In this document: piece after piece, positions 61,932 through 64,000 of the stretch
Numbering within the stretch: the first letter of the stretch is position 1
Layout: the number at the start of each line of letters is the position of its first letter
Source of the DNA: JAXMAR01 sp046350295
GTDB lineage: Bacteria > Planctomycetota > Planctomycetia > Gemmatales > Gemmataceae
Direction: 5' to 3'
DNA length: 64,000 bases
Assembly: GCA_046350295.1 (NCBI GenBank)
Contig: JAXMAR010000040.1
Coordinates: forward strand, 1 to 64,000
The notes under the pieces: generated by a model
What the model was told of the DNA's origin: nothing
Seen by the model: the letters and a program-made list of their open reading frames with translations, nothing else
Database searches by the model: none
Translations under genes and position numbers: made by a program

Positions 61932-62468
61932 TCAGCGCCGACGCCTTTTACCCCTCCGCGGCGGCGCTCCACCCAGGGTGAACGAGAGAATCAGGAGCAC
62001 CGCGCCGACCACGGCAAGGCCGGCTCCGATGAAGGGCGTCGCCTGACCGAAAGCGCCCAGGGCGCGAAACTGCAGTCCCATGAGCGGCAAGATGAAGGAC
62101 CCGATGCCGAGGACCAGGAAGGCTATTCCCAGTCCACGCATGGTCCCCGTCCCCGTGGCCGGCGCGGACTCTTCCCGAGCAGGCTCCTCGGTCGCCTCGC
62201 GAAGTTCGGCCACGATCGCTCGGGCCTCTTCCGGCGTGACGTTCTTCTCCTGGAGCAACAGGTCGCGAACCGCGGATGGCTTGTAACCCTCCTGCAGCTT
62301 CTGGGCCGCATACACGTTGAGCACAATCGATCGCGACTCTTCCTCGGGAACGCGTTTTCTCGAAATCAACATCTTGCGGACCTCGGCCACGGTGTGGCCC
62401 GCCTCGAGTTGCTCGGCCGCGTACAGAAAATGGTCGTCGTCGTCGCGGTCATCCCGATCGTGTTTCAT
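61932..62468 (-). CDS. Membrane protein with two helical repeats
   Basis: 178 aa. Two related 35-residue helical units ('YAAEQLEAGHTVAEVRKMLISRKRVPEEESRSIV' and 'YAAQKLQEGYKPSAVRDLLLQEKNVTPEEARAIV' in parts) precede two membrane segments at about residues 112-134 and 145-165. The C-terminus is Arg/Lys-rich. Function unknown. The repeats might be a small dimerisation or binding module on the cytoplasmic side. Confidence 0.65.
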   Translation of the reverse strand: MKHDRDDRDDDDHFLYAAEQLEAGHTVAEVRKMLISRKRVPEEESRSIVLNVYAAQKLQEGYKPSAVRDLLLQEKNVTPEEARAIVAELREATEEPAREESAPATGTGTMRGLGIAFLVLGIGSFILPLMGLQFRALGAFGQATPFIGAGLAVVGAVLLILSFTLGGAPPRRGKRRRR

Positions 62469-62691
62469 GGCAAGGCCCGATCTTCGTCGCGTTACGGATG
62501 GCGCCCCTGTCGGAAAAGCAAGATTATCGCCCCTTGCCGGCGGCGAAGCAAGCGGTTACGTTCTGCAGTTCTGCAATTTCGCGCCTCTCAGAATCGAGTT
62601 GGACCGCCGCCTGCAACCCCGCGGCAATCGCGGCGTTCATAGAATCACCGCGGCAGGCTTGTCTCAGGAACCGCATCGGAAAAGGGGGCGA

Positions 62692-63081
62692 ATGTCCGCC
62701 GCAATGATCATACCCGTGGCCCAGGCTCTCTATCTGTGTGACGGTCATATTGGAGTTCCCAACGGCAAGACCGATCTGGTCGGCTTGTTCAACAGCATCC
62801 GTACTGTCAGCTATCCGCACGTGCAGAAGCAGATCGTGGTGTTTGCCAGGCTGCTTCAGGGATTGGGACAAATCCCCTTCTACGTGGACATTCGGTTCGC
62901 GCCAACCCAGCAACTTGTTCACGTGAGCAGCGCGCACACGTTGGTCTTTCCAGATCGCGACACGGTGGTGGAGATGGCGCTGACTTTGAAGGGAGTCAGG
63001 TTTCCCGAATCCGGTATCTATCTGGTAGAATTATTCTGCGACGCGCAGTGGGTCGCCGACGCAAGGATTCTCGTGCAGTGA
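62692..63081 (+). CDS. DUF6941-like protein
   Basis: 129 aa from the ATG at 62692; the frame is open to 62317 but the upstream part has no family pattern. 'ALYLCDGHIGVPNGKTDLVGLFNSI', 'VVFARLLQGLGQIPFYVDIRF' and 'FPESGIYLVELFCDAQWVADARILV' in parts match the beta-rich DUF6941 family. No signal peptide. The family has no established function. Confidence 0.65.
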   Translation: MSAAMIIPVAQALYLCDGHIGVPNGKTDLVGLFNSIRTVSYPHVQKQIVVFARLLQGLGQIPFYVDIRFAPTQQLVHVSSAHTLVFPDRDTVVEMALTLKGVRFPESGIYLVELFCDAQWVADARILVQ

Positions 63082-63091
63082 CGAGGGCGCC

Positions 63092-63316
63092 ATGAATGTG
63101 GACATGAATGCGGAGCAACGGGAGCGTCCGAACCCGCGCCATCAACCGGAAACGGTCTCGACGGCGAGCCTGCAAGCGTTCGAGGACCCGGAGGGGGGAC
63201 TGCCTGTTGATTCGCCCGAGGCGAAGGCACGCGAACAGCAGAGCCGCGGCCGGCCCGGCCGCATTCATCCGCCACAAGCGAGTTCGGATGACAAGCCAGT
63301 GTCACTTGGCGCTTGA
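63092..63316 (+). CDS. Short hydrophilic ORF
   Basis: 74 aa, starting 10 bp after the DUF6941-like gene. It is hydrophilic, rich in Arg, Pro, Gln and Glu, with no recognised domain. Close spacing and a weak gagg upstream support translation, but composition alone does not prove it is real. Confidence 0.4.
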   Translation: MNVDMNAEQRERPNPRHQPETVSTASLQAFEDPEGGLPVDSPEAKAREQQSRGRPGRIHPPQASSDDKPVSLGA

Positions 63317-63352
63317 CGGCGCCGATCTTCACCGTCCGAAATAGACTGCTCC

Positions 63353-63823
63353 CTACATTCGTTGCCCCGGCAATCGGCTGGCCTGCTTCACCCAGTCGGC
63401 GAACTGAGCTTCGTCGAGCGGATCGTCCTCGTGGATGTCGAGGTAGCGCACTTCCTTTTGCTTGGACGCGCCGGGCGGGACCGGACGCAGCGCGGCCCCG
63501 CCGAAAAAGGCGACCTTGACGTACTTCGTGAAGCAATGGATGCCGAGAAACCAACCCTCCCCCTCGATGCCGTAGAGGGGCGAGTTCCACTTCACGGCCT
63601 TGAACACGTCGGGAACGGTGGCCACGATGAGCGCGTCGAGGCGCCGCCCGACGTCGCGCTTCCAGCCCGGCATCGCCTCGATGTAGGCCTGCACGGGGGC
63701 GTCGCCGTAGCCCTTCGCGATCTGCGGATTGCCGCCCGACAGGAGCTTCGGCTTCGCGCTGCCTCGCTTGGCCGCTGCCTTTTTTGCGACTTTCGCCGAA
63801 GTCTTGGACATTCTTTTGGCCAT
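63353..63823 (-). CDS. DUF1801 (YdhG-like) protein
   Basis: 156 aa from the ATG at 63823; a GTG at 63832 would overlap the upstream stop. After a Lys/Ala-rich start, 'VQAYIEAMPGWKRDVGRRLDALI', 'FKAVKWNSPLYGIEGEGWF' and 'YVKVAFFGGAALRPVP' match DUF1801, a small alpha/beta family. It lies 5 bp after a second DUF1801 gene, so the two are an operonic paralogue pair. Confidence 0.85.
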   Translation of the reverse strand: MAKRMSKTSAKVAKKAAAKRGSAKPKLLSGGNPQIAKGYGDAPVQAYIEAMPGWKRDVGRRLDALIVATVPDVFKAVKWNSPLYGIEGEGWFLGIHCFTKYVKVAFFGGAALRPVPPGASKQKEVRYLDIHEDDPLDEAQFADWVKQASRLPGQRM

Positions 63824-63828
63824 GGCGA

Positions 63829-64000
63829 TCACTTCTTCCTGCTCGACAGGTTCAGCGCGACGGCGGCGCGGATGAGGTCCTTGAACGCGGCCTCGTCGAT
63901 CTCGTCCCCCTCGTGAATGTCGATGGCGCGGCGGACGGCGCCCGCCTGACCCGCGTTGAAGAGAGCCGCCGGGTCCGCCAGCGCTGCTCCCTTGGCGAAA
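63829..64000 (-). CDS. DUF1801 protein, C-terminal fragment
   Basis: The gene enters from the window end. The visible 56 residues include 'FAKGAALADPAALFNAGQAG' and 'RRAIDIHEGDEIDEAAFKDLIRAAVALN' in parts, the closing part of a DUF1801 domain. The stop lies 5 bp before the start of the downstream paralogue. The upstream part is missing. Confidence 0.75.
   Translation of the reverse strand, partial: FAKGAALADPAALFNAGQAGAVRRAIDIHEGDEIDEAAFKDLIRAAVALNLSSRKK

Overview
The window looks like a chromosomal segment of a member of the Planctomycetota, probably near the Gemmataceae. That placement is inferred from a high-GC sequence carrying DUF1501 and DUF1549/DUF1553 (PSCyt) genes, a DUF1559 prepilin-like gene, zinc-ribbon multi-membrane proteins, FG-GAP and DUF1579 secreted proteins, and a Ser/Thr kinase. 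It was not tested against any database.

Layout. 1-13054 is a respiratory complex I (nuo) operon in the order D(partial)-E-F-G-H-I-J-K-L-N. nuoM is absent. A DUF433/DUF5615 toxin-antitoxin-like pair sits between nuoE and nuoF, and a membrane-anchored protein with a duplicated domain sits between nuoF and nuoG. Nearly every wider spacer in the operon holds a palindromic or inverted repeat. 13198-24090 holds secreted, membrane and cell-surface genes: a double metal-binding protein, a Pro-rich lipoprotein, a Trm112-like protein, two paralogous zinc-ribbon membrane proteins, a SurA/parvulin-like isomerase, a DUF1549/DUF1553 plus DUF1501 pair, and an Asn/Pro/Trp-repeat protein. 24470-32538 is an RND efflux adaptor and pump followed by a histidine kinase and a sigma-54-type response regulator. 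33058-43536 mixes a PIG-L deacetylase, an esterase, a candidate selenoprotein, an MFS transporter, rsmD, a tRNA nucleotidyltransferase, a frameshifted repeat protein and a Ser/Thr kinase. 43814-54248 carries threonine synthase, mqnD (futalosine menaquinone pathway), a magnesium-transporting P-type ATPase, an SDR and purD. 54291-64000 carries further secreted or unknown proteins, a molybdopterin oxidoreductase, a prepilin-like protein with a small lipoprotein, and two DUF1801 genes.

How the genes fit together. Complex I feeds electrons to a quinone. mqnD suggests that quinone is menaquinone made by the futalosine route. The molybdopterin oxidoreductase may also exchange electrons with that pool. 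The RND pair and the following two-component genes are on one strand and may be one export and regulation unit.

Most interesting signal. Two unrelated secreted-protein genes, on opposite strands, are each interrupted by one in-frame UGA with the reading frame continuing. In both, a perfect stem-loop with an A-G-U-U loop core lies 22-25 nt after the UGA, which is the spacing and loop type expected of a bacterial SECIS. I propose that both are selenoproteins: a thioredoxin-like protein at 35887-37167 and an FG-GAP protein at 55044-56084. The selenocysteine machinery itself is not in this window.
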